Assembly (NCBI RefSeq): GCF_003231305.1 | Contig: NZ_QKVM01000009.1 | Location: 62,001 to 126,000, forward strand | From: Pseudomonas sichuanensis | GTDB taxonomy: Bacteria; Pseudomonadota; Gammaproteobacteria; Pseudomonadales; Pseudomonadaceae | Length of the DNA stretch: 64,000 nucleotides | Reading direction: 5' to 3' | Shown here: positions 24,663 through 34,478 of the stretch, one piece after another | Numbering within the stretch: position 1 is the stretch's first letter | Layout of the letters: each line of letters opens with the position of its first letter | Position numbers and translations under genes: made by a program | Notes under the pieces: generated by a model | What the model was told of the DNA's origin: nothing | Database searches by the model: none | What the model saw: the letters and a program-made list of their open reading frames with translations, nothing else

Positions 24663-25901
24663 TCACTTGGCTTTCAACACCTTCGGGTTCGAGTTGCCCC
24701 AGATCGTGTAGAGGTCGGCCAGCAACGCCCCGTTGATGGTCTCAAGCTCAGCCTGGGTGATCTCGTCAGCTCCTTGCTTGCCGTACAGCACCACTTCATC
24801 GCCCGCCTTGACCCCCGGGATGTCGGTGACGTCGACCATCAGGGTATTCATGGTGACCTTGCCAATCACCGGCGCGCGCTTGCCATTGATCAGCACCGAG
24901 GCCTTGTTGGAGAACGCGCGGCGATAGCCGTCCGAGTAGCCTGCGGGAATGTTGGCCACCCGCGAGTCACGGCTCAGGGTGTAAGTGTGGTCGTAACTGA
25001 TGCCACTGCCGGCCGGGTAGCTGTTGACCGCTGCCACCTGCGACTTGAACTGCATGACACGCTCGAACTCCTCGTGGCCGCCTACGGGGTAGCCATACAG
25101 CGCGGCGCCCGGGCGCACCATGTCCAACCAGCCCTCAGGCACCTCCAGGGTGGTGAAGGTGTTGGCGCAGTGCAGCAGCAGTTTGCTGCGATCGAGTTTG
25201 GCCTGGCGAATCAGCAGCGCCGACTGTTCCTTGAATCGGGCAAGGCCCTTGAGCACATCCTCACGTTCCTCCACGGGGAAGTGGGTCATGATGCCGACCA
25301 CCTGCAGATGCCCGAGGGTAGCCATGGCAACTGCGTCCTTGAGCCCTTGGGGCGTACCCATTTCCACGCCGTTGCGGCCCATGCCGGCGGAGTTGAGTGC
25401 CAGGTGCACCTTCAGCCGCTGACCACTGCGCTTGGCCAGGGCATCCAGTTGCTGTGCCACTTCCAGGTTGCCGACCAACTCGTCCATGGCATAGGGCAGC
25501 GCATCCTGCACCTCGCCCAGGCTGGCAATGCGCAGCCGCATGAGCCGCCCCTTGAAGCCTTTTTCGCGGACCACGCGTGCCTCTTCGTTGCTGGTAACGC
25601 CAATGCAGCTGACGCCCATGCGTATAGCCGCTGGCACCAGCAGCGCAATACCGTTGCCATAGGCGTCGGCCTTCATGACGGCGCAGACCTGGCTTTTGCC
25701 GGCGACGAGTTTCTGGATACGCGCGATGTTGTGCTCGAAGGCAAGCTGGTCGATTTCCAGCCATGCGTTGCTGTGTGCCTGGGTCGCAGCAGCGGGTGCG
25801 TCGCTGCGGCCGGTGTCGAGCAAGGGGGCGGCGTGGGCGAAACTTGCACCGCTGGCGAGCAGCAGGGCGATGGCGATGCGGCTAAGGGCGTGTCGGGTCA
25901 T
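24663..25901 (-). CDS. alr: periplasmic broad-specificity amino-acid racemase (Alr-like)
   Basis: 412-residue fold-III PLP racemase with a signal peptide (residues 1-24, ASFAHA). The PLP lysine is in VCAVMKADAYGNGIALL, the catalytic tyrosine in GSGISYDHTYTLSRDSR. Closely resembles the P. putida broad-spectrum racemase (about 409 aa, periplasmic) that interconverts Arg, Lys and other L/D pairs, rather than cytosolic DadX. Start at 25901 chosen to begin with the signal peptide; GGAAA lies upstream. In this window it adjoins ctlX, an Lrp regulator and a CycA-like D-amino-acid permease, consistent with making or using D-amino acids outside the cytoplasm. Confidence 0.87.
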   Translation of the reverse strand: MTRHALSRIAIALLLASGASFAHAAPLLDTGRSDAPAAATQAHSNAWLEIDQLAFEHNIARIQKLVAGKSQVCAVMKADAYGNGIALLVPAAIRMGVSCIGVTSNEEARVVREKGFKGRLMRLRIASLGEVQDALPYAMDELVGNLEVAQQLDALAKRSGQRLKVHLALNSAGMGRNGVEMGTPQGLKDAVAMATLGHLQVVGIMTHFPVEEREDVLKGLARFKEQSALLIRQAKLDRSKLLLHCANTFTTLEVPEGWLDMVRPGAALYGYPVGGHEEFERVMQFKSQVAAVNSYPAGSGISYDHTYTLSRDSRVANIPAGYSDGYRRAFSNKASVLINGKRAPVIGKVTMNTLMVDVTDIPGVKAGDEVVLYGKQGADEITQAELETINGALLADLYTIWGNSNPKVLKAK

Positions 25902-26067
25902 GTCGGGGTTTCCGTTCTTGTTGGTAGGGCGGGCTGGCGGTGCTCTCGGCAGCGCAACCCGCCTTCGGAAGTGTCCCGGATAGGCCGCAATGAAACCTGT
26001 CGTGATGGGGCTGGGCGGCGACGGATCGAGTCGTTGCAGACGCAATCTCGACAGCTCGCGCTGGGCC

Positions 26068-27006
26068 CTATTGGCGAGGGGAAAGATGGATGCCTGCGAT
26101 CATGCAGCGCACCGAGCCACCCGCCATTTCGATCGTCGGCACGTCCAGCGGTACCAGCCGCGCCGAGCGCTCTATGCGTTGCCGCTGCTCGGCCGTGAGG
26201 CTGTTGAATGCTCGGCGTGACAGCGCAAGAAGCCGCCCATCCCGCCCGGACAGCTCGATGGCGTTGCCCGCGAACTCGTTGATCTGTTGGTTGGTCAGGT
26301 CAATTACGTCTCGGCCGGATTCGATCAAGCGCATGCGTACCTCTTCGGCCCGCGCCTTGTTGGTGAAGGTGTCGAACCCCACTAGGGCGAACTCGGTCGC
26401 CACGCACATCAGCACGTTGGTGTGGTAGATCGGCGAGCCCTTTTCATCCGCCGTATCGAACACCATGGGCTCGAAATTGAAATGGGTGCTGAACCGCTCG
26501 AGGGCTATCGGGTCGGCGCGGTTCGAGCGTGCGGTGTAGGCGACCCTGGACAAGTGGTCGAACACCATCGCCCCCGTGCCTTCCAGGAACAGCTCGTCTT
26601 GCTCCAGGCCCGAGTAGTCGATCACGTCCTGCACCCGGTACTCGTGCTTGAGCATCTCGATGACATCGGCCCGCCGCTCGCGGCGACGGTTCTTCGAGTA
26701 CATCGAGTAGATGGCGACATGGCCACCGGGGTGGGTGGAGAACCAGTTGTTGGGGAACACCGAGTCAGGGGTGTCGTGCTCGCCCAGGTCATCGAACAGG
26801 TGAACCCGCACACCCTCGGCCATGAGCCGCTGCGCCGCCTGGGTGACTTCGTCACGCGCCACTTCGGCGAGGGTTGCCGTGGCGATTTCAGGGTTGGCGC
26901 TCTGGAAGGAATTGTCTGCTGCGGTTTCCGGGTTGGGGGTGAAGGCATGCGGGCGGACCATGACCACTGCCGCAGGTGCCTGAATCGAACGTGTTGGAAA
27001 TGCCAT
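26068..27006 (-). CDS. ctlX: citrulline-utilisation hydrolase CtlX (amidinotransferase fold)
   Basis: 312-residue member of the guanidino-group-modifying (arginine deiminase/amidinotransferase) superfamily. Sequence features fit CtlX: VMVRPHAFTPNPETAADNSF at the N-terminus, VFPNNWFSTHPGGHVAIYSM, the catalytic His near PIYHTNVLM and a C-terminal GGSVRCMIAG with the nucleophilic Cys. Family members hydrolyse citrulline (ornithine formation). Start at 27006 (MAFPTRSIQAP). Divergent from an Lrp-type regulator, and followed on the same strand by the racemase. Confidence 0.85.
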   Translation of the reverse strand: MAFPTRSIQAPAAVVMVRPHAFTPNPETAADNSFQSANPEIATATLAEVARDEVTQAAQRLMAEGVRVHLFDDLGEHDTPDSVFPNNWFSTHPGGHVAIYSMYSKNRRRERRADVIEMLKHEYRVQDVIDYSGLEQDELFLEGTGAMVFDHLSRVAYTARSNRADPIALERFSTHFNFEPMVFDTADEKGSPIYHTNVLMCVATEFALVGFDTFTNKARAEEVRMRLIESGRDVIDLTNQQINEFAGNAIELSGRDGRLLALSRRAFNSLTAEQRQRIERSARLVPLDVPTIEMAGGSVRCMIAGIHLSPRQ

Positions 27007-27289
27007 CTTGTTATTACCGGGGTTGAGTGCGTGCAGCAACATCGGCTGCGCGTCGGGTTTGTTTTAATGGAAATGCACCCAAGGCACGAATCAAGTCCGA
27101 GCGTGTCGGGGGTGTCAATTAAACAGTGCACTTGGCAAGCGCGTTTTAATCGCAGGGTGTGCAATATCAACTGCCGGAAAATTGTGATGAAAGAAGGCGT
27201 CAATATGAAGCGTGCAGGTTGCCAGTTTTGAAAGACTTCTACACAATCTGCGCCCCTCGAATGACAATCTGAACAGCCTGGTATTCAAC

Positions 27290-27712
27290 ATGGATAATAT
27301 TGATCGGGCGCTGGTCGCGCTGTTGCGGGACAATGCGCGTACGCCAGTCCTGACGCTCGCGAAAAAACTGGGGGTTGCCAGGGCAACTGTGCAGAACAGG
27401 ATCACCAAGCTGGAAGAACAGGGCGTGATTCTGGGTTACACCATCCGCCTGCGGTCGGATGCTCCCGAGCAAGGGGTAAGGGCCATCACCAGCATCGCCA
27501 TCAGTGGCCACCATGCTGCCGAGGTCAAGCGTGCGCTACGGGGGCACCCCAATGTGGTCGCCATCCACACCACCAACGGCCGCTGGGACCTGATGGCGGA
27601 ACTGCGTGCCGACACGCTGGAAGGCTTTGACCGGGTGTTGAACTCCATTCGCTCGATCCCCCATATCGAGAACACCGAAACCAGCATTTTGCTGTCCACG
27701 TTCAAAATGTGA
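27290..27712 (+). CDS. Lrp/AsnC-family regulator
   Basis: 140 residues: helix-turn-helix DNIDRALVALLRDNARTPVL with GVARATVQNRITKLEEQGVI, then a RAM domain (AAEVKRALRGHPNVVAIHTT, DLMAELRADTLEGFDRVLNS). Start at 27290 fits family length. Divergent from ctlX with 283 bp between, so it is the probable regulator of citrulline/arginine use, and perhaps of the permease downstream. Confidence 0.9.
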   Translation: MDNIDRALVALLRDNARTPVLTLAKKLGVARATVQNRITKLEEQGVILGYTIRLRSDAPEQGVRAITSIAISGHHAAEVKRALRGHPNVVAIHTTNGRWDLMAELRADTLEGFDRVLNSIRSIPHIENTETSILLSTFKM

Positions 27713-27877
27713 TCACTCGGCCTGCAGGTTCCGGCCGTGCCACTGGACACTCTGTCAGCCGAGGCTGGCACTCTGTATGAAGCGGGGTGCGGTGTGCGCA
27801 GTTTGTTATGTTCCGCTTGGCCAGGTCGACTGGCAGAATAAGTCGGCTCATTAGTTCCGAGTTTCAAAAAGCTAGCC

Positions 27878-27907
27878 AGTCCGGTGAAACTGTTCACTGG
27901 ACTTTTA
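27878..27907 (+). terminator. intrinsic terminator or attenuator hairpin
   Basis: AGTCCGGTGAA pairs with TTCACTGGACT (one G-U) over a four-base loop ACTG, followed by TTTTATT. It lies 165 bp past the Lrp stop and 130 bp before the permease start, so it could end the Lrp transcript or attenuate the permease transcript. Confidence 0.55.
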
Positions 27908-27936
27908 TTGTCGTTTGTGTGGTTTTCCATCCCTGT

Positions 27937-27951
27937 CTTGAAACTTTCAAG
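27937..27951. promoter_or_regulatory. 15-bp palindromic operator candidate
   Basis: CTTGAAA and TTTCAAG flank a single C, a perfect palindrome 87 bp upstream of the permease gene. The site does not match the Lrp consensus that I know. Confidence 0.45.
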
Positions 27952-28037
27952 TACTCAAGAGAACTGTACGTGCGTGCCAGTTTTACACGGGTGTGGTTAA
28001 AGACCAGGTTTTACCAAAAAAGAATAAGAGGTTAATG

Positions 28038-29450
28038 ATGCAACACACCTGTGACGCGCCTGACGCGACAGCAGAAGATGGCCGTGTGCTCAAGCGGCGG
28101 CTGGAGAATCGCCACATCCAACTCATCTCGATCAGTGGCGCCATAGGCACCGGCCTGTTCATGGGCTCAGGCAAGATCATCGCCCTGTCGGGCACCTCGA
28201 TCATCCTGGTGTACGCGATCATCGGCTTCTTCGTTTTCTGCATCATGCGGGCGATGGGCGAGATGCTCCTCGCCAACCTCGAAATGGGCTCGTTCGCCGA
28301 CCTCGTGCACCACTATCTGGGGCCACGCGCCGGGTACATTCTCAGTTGGTCCTACTGGCTCAGCTGGGTGGTGGCGGCCGTGGGTGATGTGGTTGTGGTG
28401 GCGGGCTTCATGCAGTACTGGTACCCCGATCTGCCCACCTGGCTGCCGGCCTTTGCCACGATGTTCCTGCTGTTGGGCCTCAACATGCTCGCGGTCAAGG
28501 CGTTCGGCGAGGTCGAATTCTGGTTCGGGCTGATCAAGGTCGTTGCCATCGTGCTGTTGGTGATCACCGGGCTGGTCATGGTTGCCACTGCCTACACATC
28601 GCCAGCGGGCGTGACGGCGTCCTTCAGCCACCTGGTTGCCCCGGGCGTGGTCATGCCCCACGGCATCCTGGGCTTCCTGGCGGGCTTTCAGATCGCGATT
28701 TTTTCGTTTGTCGGCACTGAACTGGTCGGCACTGCCGCCGCCGAGGCGAAGAACCCGGAGAAAACCCTGCCCAAGGCCATCAACACCATCCCGGTGCGTA
28801 TCCTGCTTTTCTACATCGCGGCGCTGGCGTGCATCATCAGTGTGGTGTCATGGGCCAACGTCCCCGCCAATCGCAGCCCGTTCGTCGAGCTGTTCCTGCT
28901 GGGTGGGCTTCCGGCAGCTGCCGGCATCATCAACTTTGTCGTGCTCACATCGGCGGCGTCCTCGGCCAACAGTGGCGTGTATTCAGGGTCGCGGATGCTC
29001 TATGGCCTGGCCCATCAGCGCCAGGCACCCTTGGCGTTCGGGCGCTTGTCGGGCACGGGCACGCCCGTCCGTGCGCTGATGTTCTCGGGGGTGTGCATGG
29101 CCCTGGCCTTGACGCTGCTGTTCGTGATCCCGGAAGTCATGACGGTGTTCACCCTGGTGTCGACCATCTCGGCAGTGATGATCATCGTCACCTGGTCGCT
29201 GATCCTGATGGCTTACTTTGCCTATCGCCGGCAGAACCCGCAGGCGCACCAGCAATCCACCTTCAAGCTCCCGGGCGGCAAGGCCTGTGCGGCCCTGTCG
29301 CAGGTCTTCTTGTTGTTCGTCCTGTGTTTGCTGGCCCTGGAGCCTGATACCCGCACTGCGCTGTACGTCATGCCGTTCTGGTACGCCGGCTTGCTGCTGG
29401 CCTACCGGCGTCGTGAAAGAACCAATGCTCGCCAGATGGCGACCCACTGA
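28038..29450 (+). CDS. AAT-family amino-acid permease, CycA-like
   Basis: 470-residue, twelve-helix amino-acid/H+ symporter. It tracks E. coli CycA (D-Ser/D-Ala/Gly transporter) along its length: NRHIQLISISGAIGTGLFMG, NLEMGSFADLVHHYLGP, FGEVEFWFGLIKVVAIVLL, FVGTELVGTAAAEAKNPEKT and TSAASSANSGVYSGSRMLYG. Start at 28038 is six bases from AAGAGG; an ATG one codon upstream is too close. With a periplasmic racemase and CtlX nearby, a neutral or D-amino acid or citrulline is a likely substrate, which is inference. Confidence 0.85.
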   Translation: MQHTCDAPDATAEDGRVLKRRLENRHIQLISISGAIGTGLFMGSGKIIALSGTSIILVYAIIGFFVFCIMRAMGEMLLANLEMGSFADLVHHYLGPRAGYILSWSYWLSWVVAAVGDVVVVAGFMQYWYPDLPTWLPAFATMFLLLGLNMLAVKAFGEVEFWFGLIKVVAIVLLVITGLVMVATAYTSPAGVTASFSHLVAPGVVMPHGILGFLAGFQIAIFSFVGTELVGTAAAEAKNPEKTLPKAINTIPVRILLFYIAALACIISVVSWANVPANRSPFVELFLLGGLPAAAGIINFVVLTSAASSANSGVYSGSRMLYGLAHQRQAPLAFGRLSGTGTPVRALMFSGVCMALALTLLFVIPEVMTVFTLVSTISAVMIIVTWSLILMAYFAYRRQNPQAHQQSTFKLPGGKACAALSQVFLLFVLCLLALEPDTRTALYVMPFWYAGLLLAYRRRERTNARQMATH

Positions 29451-29497
29451 CCACGGCTATTGGCCGGGTGAACGTTCCGCGGGTTCAAGGGGGATGA

Positions 29498-31441
29498 ATG
29501 AACATCAAACACAAGCTGATGTGGACCTTTGCCGGGATCGCAGTGATACCGATAAGCCTGGTTGCCATGCTGGTCGTGCTCAATCTGCGTGGTGAGGCGC
29601 GAGAGAATTTCTTCGACAACAGCACCCGGGAAATTCGCCAGGTAGGCAATGCGATGAGCCTGTTCTTCCAGGGCATCGAGCAGAACGTCAACTACCTGGC
29701 CGCGCAACCTTTGGTCACGGCCACGGGCAGTGAGGTCAACAAGTACCTGGGCGCCAGCACCGGCAATGAGCTGGGCGCCCGGGACCAGCAGATTTTCCAG
29801 TTCATGACCCGTCTGGCGGAATCTCACCCCAGCTATGCCTATGTGTCCTATGGGCTTGCAGACGGTGGTTACGTGGGGTGGCCCGCCGTGAAGGACTTCG
29901 CCGACTACGACCCGCGCCAGCGCCCCTGGTATCAACTGGCGATCGCCAACCCCGGCAAGACCTTGCGCACGGCGCCCTATTACTGGGCCGCCGATGACAC
30001 CGTGCAGGTCAGCATCGTGCGCGCCGTCGCCAACCCACTGGGCAACCCGGGCGGCGTGGTCAGCATCGACGTGTCGCTCAAAGGGCTGACCGAGATCCTC
30101 AAGCAGATCAAGCTGGGCGACAGCGGCTACGTGATGCTGCTGGAGAACAACGGCAACGTGATGGTCGACCCCCGTGATGCCAGCCACAACTTCAAGCAGC
30201 TCTCCAGTTTCGGCGATGGCTACGCCGACCTGGCCAAGGCCGGCAAAGGCCTGCTGGAGGTCGAGCTCAATGGCGAACGCTTCATGGCCAACATCTACCC
30301 TGACGAGCAATTGGGCTGGACCTTCATCGGCCTGATCCGCCACGACGAAGTGATGCGCAGCACCTCGCGCCTGAGCTGGCTGATCGGCGCCATCGCGTTG
30401 CTGCTGGCTGCAGCGTTCGCTGTTGTCGGTACCGCGTTCGCCAAACTGATCGTGCGCCCGATCAACCATGTCAGCCGCGGCCTGGAGGACATCGCCCAGG
30501 GCGAGGGCGACCTGACCCGCAACCTGGAGATCCGTGGCCGTGACGAAACGGCGCAGTTGGCCAACTGGTTCAACCAGTTCCTCGCTGCCATCCGCAGCCT
30601 GATCCAGCACATCGGCGCGGCTGCCGGCAAGATCCTCAGCACCTCCGACCGCTCGACACGTGTTGCCCATGACATGGCCGAGGCTGCCGGGCGCCAGCGT
30701 GAGGCGGTGGACATGGTGTCCACCGCCTTCCATGAGATGGTCGCCACCGCCAATGAAGTTGCGCGTTCGTGCAGCCAGGCCGCGCAATCGGCCGACAGCG
30801 GCCAGCAGCAGGCCCGTGACGGCCAGCAGCAGATCGACGCCGCGGTACACAGCGTCGATCGGTTGAGCCAGGAGATCGAGCAGTCGGCCCAGTCGATCCA
30901 GCAACTGGAGCGCGACAGCAATGCCATCCAGTCGATCCTCGGCACGATCCGTTCAATTGCCGAACAGACCAACCTGCTGGCCCTCAATGCGGCAATCGAA
31001 GCGGCCCGTGCCGGCGAGCAGGGCAGGGGTTTCGCGGTGGTTGCCGACGAAGTGCGGGCGCTGGCCAAGCGCAGCGCCGACTCCACCGCAGAGATCGACG
31101 GCTTGCTGGGCAACCTGGCCAACCGTACCGCGCAGGTCGCCGAGCAGATGCACGCCAGCCTGGAAGGCTCGCAGCTGTCGGTCAGCCGCATCGGCCTGGC
31201 CCGCGACAGCTTCGGCCGGATACGCGAGGCGGTGGACGTCATCCGCGACATGAACACGCAAATTGCCACGGCCGCCGAAGAGCAGCACCAGGTGGCCGAG
31301 GACATCAACCGGCACATCAGCCAGATTCACGGCGATGCGCAGTTGGTGGCCGAACTGGCCCAGGCGGCGCGGCAGGATTCGCAGAGCCTGGCGGGCTTGT
31401 CGAACGAGTTGGATACGCTGGTGCGACGGTTTCGGACCTGA
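29498..31441 (+). CDS. methyl-accepting chemotaxis protein with dCACHE sensor
   Basis: 647 residues. TM1 at about 9-30, a periplasmic double-CACHE ligand domain (about 35-285), TM2 at about 288-312 ([20 protein letters not shown]), HAMP, then the signalling helices with the conserved tip [20 protein letters not shown]. The membrane-distal pocket has [11 protein letters not shown] and later SIDVSLKGL, residues that in Pseudomonas PctA-type receptors form the amino-acid-binding motif. Starts 47 bp after the permease stop, so it may be co-transcribed and sense the permease's substrate. Confidence 0.9.
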   Translation: MNIKHKLMWTFAGIAVIPISLVAMLVVLNLRGEARENFFDNSTREIRQVGNAMSLFFQGIEQNVNYLAAQPLVTATGSEVNKYLGASTGNELGARDQQIFQFMTRLAESHPSYAYVSYGLADGGYVGWPAVKDFADYDPRQRPWYQLAIANPGKTLRTAPYYWAADDTVQVSIVRAVANPLGNPGGVVSIDVSLKGLTEILKQIKLGDSGYVMLLENNGNVMVDPRDASHNFKQLSSFGDGYADLAKAGKGLLEVELNGERFMANIYPDEQLGWTFIGLIRHDEVMRSTSRLSWLIGAIALLLAAAFAVVGTAFAKLIVRPINHVSRGLEDIAQGEGDLTRNLEIRGRDETAQLANWFNQFLAAIRSLIQHIGAAAGKILSTSDRSTRVAHDMAEAAGRQREAVDMVSTAFHEMVATANEVARSCSQAAQSADSGQQQARDGQQQIDAAVHSVDRLSQEIEQSAQSIQQLERDSNAIQSILGTIRSIAEQTNLLALNAAIEAARAGEQGRGFAVVADEVRALAKRSADSTAEIDGLLGNLANRTAQVAEQMHASLEGSQLSVSRIGLARDSFGRIREAVDVIRDMNTQIATAAEEQHQVAEDINRHISQIHGDAQLVAELAQAARQDSQSLAGLSNELDTLVRRFRT

Positions 31442-31486
31442 TTGCCCGGCGCAAGGGGGTAAGCCAAGCGCAGCCCCCTGTCAGGC

Positions 31487-33340
31487 CTACTCCACGCTCT
31501 CGACCACGCCCTGGTCTTCACCCAGGAACCCACCGCTCTGGTGCTGCCAAAGCCGTGCATAGGTGCCGTTCTTGCCCAGCAGTTCGGCATGGGTGCCTTG
31601 CTCGACAATGCGCCCCTCGTCCATGACGATCAGCCGGTCCATGGCCGCGATGGTGGACAGCCGATGGGCGATGGCGATGACGGTCTTGCCTTGCATCATC
31701 TCGTCGAGGCTTTCCTGGATGGCCACTTCGACCTCCGAGTCCAGCGCGCTGGTGGCCTCGTCCAGCAGCAGGATCGGGGCGTTCTTGAGCATCACCCGGG
31801 CAATGGCCACGCGCTGGCGCTGGCCGCCGGACAGCTTGATGCCGCGCTCACCCACCAGGGTGTCGTAGCCGCTGTTGCCTTGCTTGTCGCTGAGCTGGCT
31901 GATGAACCCATCGGCCTGGGCATTGGCCGCGGCGCTGCGGATCTGTGCATCGGTGGCTTCGGGGCGGCCATAGGCGATGTTGTCGCGGATGGAGCGGTGC
32001 AGCAGCGAGGTGTCCTGGGTAACCATGCCGATGGCGCTGCGCAGGCTGTCCTGGGTGACCTCGGCGATGTCCTGCCCGTCGATGCGGATCGTGCCGCTGT
32101 TGACGTCGAAGAAGCGCAGCAGCAGGTTGATCAGCGTGGACTTGCCGGCACCCGAGCGGCCCACCAGCCCGACTTTTTCACCGGGGCGAATGTGCAGGGT
32201 GAGGTCGTCGAGCACCTGGCGTTCGCCGCCATAGTTGAAGCTCACTTTGTCGAAGGTCACCGCGCCGCCGCGGGTCTCAAGCACGCCAGCGTTCGGCGCA
32301 TCCTGCACCTTGGGGCCGCGGGTGAGGGTGGCCATGCCGTCCTGCACGGTGCCGATGTTCTCGAACAGCGAGGTCATCTGCCACATGATCCAGTGCGACA
32401 TGCCATTGATGCGCAGTGCCATGGCGGTGATCGCCGCCACGGCGCCGGCACCGACCTGGCCCTGGTGCCACAGCCACAGGGCATAGCCGCCGGCACCGAG
32501 AATCAGGGCGACCACCAGCGCCTGGTTGACGATCTCGAACTGGCTGACCAGGCGCATCTGGCGAAAGCCGGTGAGCTTGAAGTCTTCCATGGCCGCGCGG
32601 GCGAAGTGCGCTTCGCGCTTGGAATGGGAGAACAGCTTCACGGTGGTGATGTTGGTGTAGGCATCGGAGATGCGCCCGGTCATCGACGAGCGCGCATGGG
32701 CCTGCTCCTGGCCGACCTTGCCCAGGCGCGGCACGAAGTACAGCATCGCCAGCCCGAACAGCACCAGCCAGGCCATGAACGGCAGCATCAGTTGCAGGGC
32801 GAAACCGCCGGCCAGGGCGATGATCGCGATGAAGTACACGCCGATGCCGGGGATGATCTCGATGAAGGTGAACAGCACCTCGCGCACCGCCAGCGCGGTC
32901 TGCATCACCTTGGTGGTGACCCGGCCCGAGAATTCATCGGAGAAGAACGACAGGCTCTGGCGCAGCATCAGGCGGTGGAAGTCCCAGCGCAGGCGCAGCG
33001 GCAGGTTGATCGCCAGCACCTGGTGTTGCATCAGGGTGCGCAGCGCCACCAGCCCGATACTGGCCAGCAGCACCAGGCCGATGCCCCACAGCACGCGGCT
33101 TTCCTCACCGCTGGCGGCGGTGCCCGCCTGCCAGGCCGGGAGCAGGTCGACCACCTGGCCGAGGAAGGAGAACAGCCAGGCTTCGTAGATCGATACGCCG
33201 GCACTGAACAGCGCAAGGGCGAGGATGTAGCCGCGGGCGCCGCGGGTGCAGGCCCACAGGAAACGCAGCAGCCCTACCGGTGGCGGTGGGACTTCATCGG
33301 GTGGGAAGGGGTCTAGCCATCGCTCGAACACACGCAGCAT
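31487..33340 (-). CDS. MsbA/LmrA-like ABC exporter (fused membrane and ATPase domains)
   Basis: 617 residues: a six-helix type I exporter domain (about 25-325) and an ATPase domain (about 360-610) with Walker A LVGRSGAGKSTLI, signature KLSGGQRQRVAIARV and Walker B PILLLDEATSALDSE. Works as a homodimer or as half of a heterodimer exporting lipid or hydrophobic compounds. The sequence SFFSDEFSGRVTTKVMQTA in the coupling region resembles the YddA/multidrug branch. Convergent with the chemoreceptor gene. No adjacent partner, so a homodimer is likely; substrate unknown. Confidence 0.9.
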   Translation of the reverse strand: MLRVFERWLDPFPPDEVPPPPVGLLRFLWACTRGARGYILALALFSAGVSIYEAWLFSFLGQVVDLLPAWQAGTAASGEESRVLWGIGLVLLASIGLVALRTLMQHQVLAINLPLRLRWDFHRLMLRQSLSFFSDEFSGRVTTKVMQTALAVREVLFTFIEIIPGIGVYFIAIIALAGGFALQLMLPFMAWLVLFGLAMLYFVPRLGKVGQEQAHARSSMTGRISDAYTNITTVKLFSHSKREAHFARAAMEDFKLTGFRQMRLVSQFEIVNQALVVALILGAGGYALWLWHQGQVGAGAVAAITAMALRINGMSHWIMWQMTSLFENIGTVQDGMATLTRGPKVQDAPNAGVLETRGGAVTFDKVSFNYGGERQVLDDLTLHIRPGEKVGLVGRSGAGKSTLINLLLRFFDVNSGTIRIDGQDIAEVTQDSLRSAIGMVTQDTSLLHRSIRDNIAYGRPEATDAQIRSAAANAQADGFISQLSDKQGNSGYDTLVGERGIKLSGGQRQRVAIARVMLKNAPILLLDEATSALDSEVEVAIQESLDEMMQGKTVIAIAHRLSTIAAMDRLIVMDEGRIVEQGTHAELLGKNGTYARLWQHQSGGFLGEDQGVVESVE

Positions 33341-33478
33341 TCAGGTCTCCGCAAAGGTAAGTCAGGTTTGTTTTTGACACAGGGGCTGGCATGTAGCCCT
33401 TGCTTGCATTGCATGAGGTCAGCATGGCCAGGTGGCGGCAACTGTCTTGCTCGCCATTCCAACAACTGCGCGATCCCT

Positions 33479-33676
33479 GTGGGAGCGGGTTCACCCGCGA
33501 ACACGGGCGTAGCCCGTGCCAGGCACCGAGGTGTCAGCTTCGCGGGTAAATCGCAGCGGCGAACCGCCGCTCCCACAGGCAGAGTGCAGGCCTTGAACCC
33601 CGCGATTTCTGTTTTTACGCTGAAATCCTGGGGCTGCTCTGCAGCCCTTTCGCGACACAAGGCCGCTCCTACAGTG
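33479..33676. repeat. cluster of three REP-like palindromes
   Basis: Fills the 358-bp gap between the ABC exporter and the enoyl-CoA hydratase. 33479-33500 is a REP copy (GTGGGAGCGGGTTCACCCGC) followed by the hairpin CACGGGC/GCCCGTG at 33502-33518; 33539-33577 is an inverted copy of the type seen in the arms of element A (GCGGCGAACCGCCGCTCCCAC); 33638-33676 is a degenerate third. No gene is visible in the gap. Confidence 0.8.
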
Positions 33677-33698
33677 GGCGTGCACATTCATTGTGTGG

Positions 33699-34445
33699 TC
33701 ATCCCTTGATCATCGCCTGCAGTGCCGCTTTCGCTTCGGGCGTCTGCAGGCGGGCGATGAACGCCAGGCCTTCACGCTCAACCGTTGCCGCAAGCTCCTG
33801 GCGATGGGCATCCTTGAGCAATTGCTTGCTGATGCGTAGGGCATCGCTGGGCAGGCGCTGCAGGCGTCGGGCCAGTTTCACGGCGGCGGCCTGGCATTGT
33901 GCGCCATCCTCCAGCAGCTCGGTCGCCAGCCCCCACTGCACGGCCTGCTCGCCGCTGAGCAACTGGCTGCACAGCAACACCTGCGCGGCCCGCGCGTGGC
34001 CCAGCAGGCGTGGCAGCAACAGGCTGGCGCCGAACTCCGGGCACACGCCCAGCGGCACGAACGGCGTACGCAGCTTGGTATCGCGGGTGACCAACACCTG
34101 GTCGCAATGCAGCAGCAGGGTGGTACCGATACCGATCGCAGGGCCCGCAACCGCCGCAATCAGCGGCTTGTCCAGCGCCAGCACCGCCCACATCATGCGG
34201 AACACCGGGCTGTTCAGGTCGGTGGGCGGCTGGTCGAGAAAGTCCGGCAGGTCGTTGCCGGCGGTGAAGCACTCGGCGCTGCCGGTCAACAGGATCACCT
34301 CGACCTGCGGGTCGTCGTTGGCCGCCTCGAACAACTCGGCCAGGCGGGTGTACATGGCGTTGGTCAGCGCATTGAGCTTGTCCGGGCGGTTCAGGCGCAG
34401 GGTCAAAAGGCCTTCGTCGAGTTCGTGCAGGATCAGATCGGTCAT
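33699..34445 (-). CDS. enoyl-CoA hydratase/isomerase family protein
   Basis: 248-residue crotonase-fold enzyme. Oxyanion-hole segments are seen in SAECFTAGNDLPDFL and AVAGPAIGIGTTLLLHCDQV. The usual two hydratase glutamates are not both in place: LGVCPEFGASLLLPRLLG keeps one acidic residue, which fits an isomerase-type member (Eci-like). Opens with MTDLILHELDEGLLTLRLNR. Third gene of a minus-strand set after the XRE-cupin regulator and the flavin oxidoreductase; 33 bp from the regulator. Confidence 0.85.
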   Translation of the reverse strand: MTDLILHELDEGLLTLRLNRPDKLNALTNAMYTRLAELFEAANDDPQVEVILLTGSAECFTAGNDLPDFLDQPPTDLNSPVFRMMWAVLALDKPLIAAVAGPAIGIGTTLLLHCDQVLVTRDTKLRTPFVPLGVCPEFGASLLLPRLLGHARAAQVLLCSQLLSGEQAVQWGLATELLEDGAQCQAAAVKLARRLQRLPSDALRISKQLLKDAHRQELAATVEREGLAFIARLQTPEAKAALQAMIKG

Positions 34446-34478
34446 GGGGCGGCACCTTGTGTTGTTCTTGTGGTGGGC

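Larger units (their letters stand above)
27713..28037. other. long AT-rich leader of the CycA-like permease
   Basis: 325 bp, markedly AT-richer than its surroundings. It contains a hairpin-plus-T-run at 27878-27907, a perfect 15-bp palindrome at 27937-27951 and the AAGAGG ribosome binding site just before the gene. No protein-coding frame is convincing. Confidence 0.55.
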
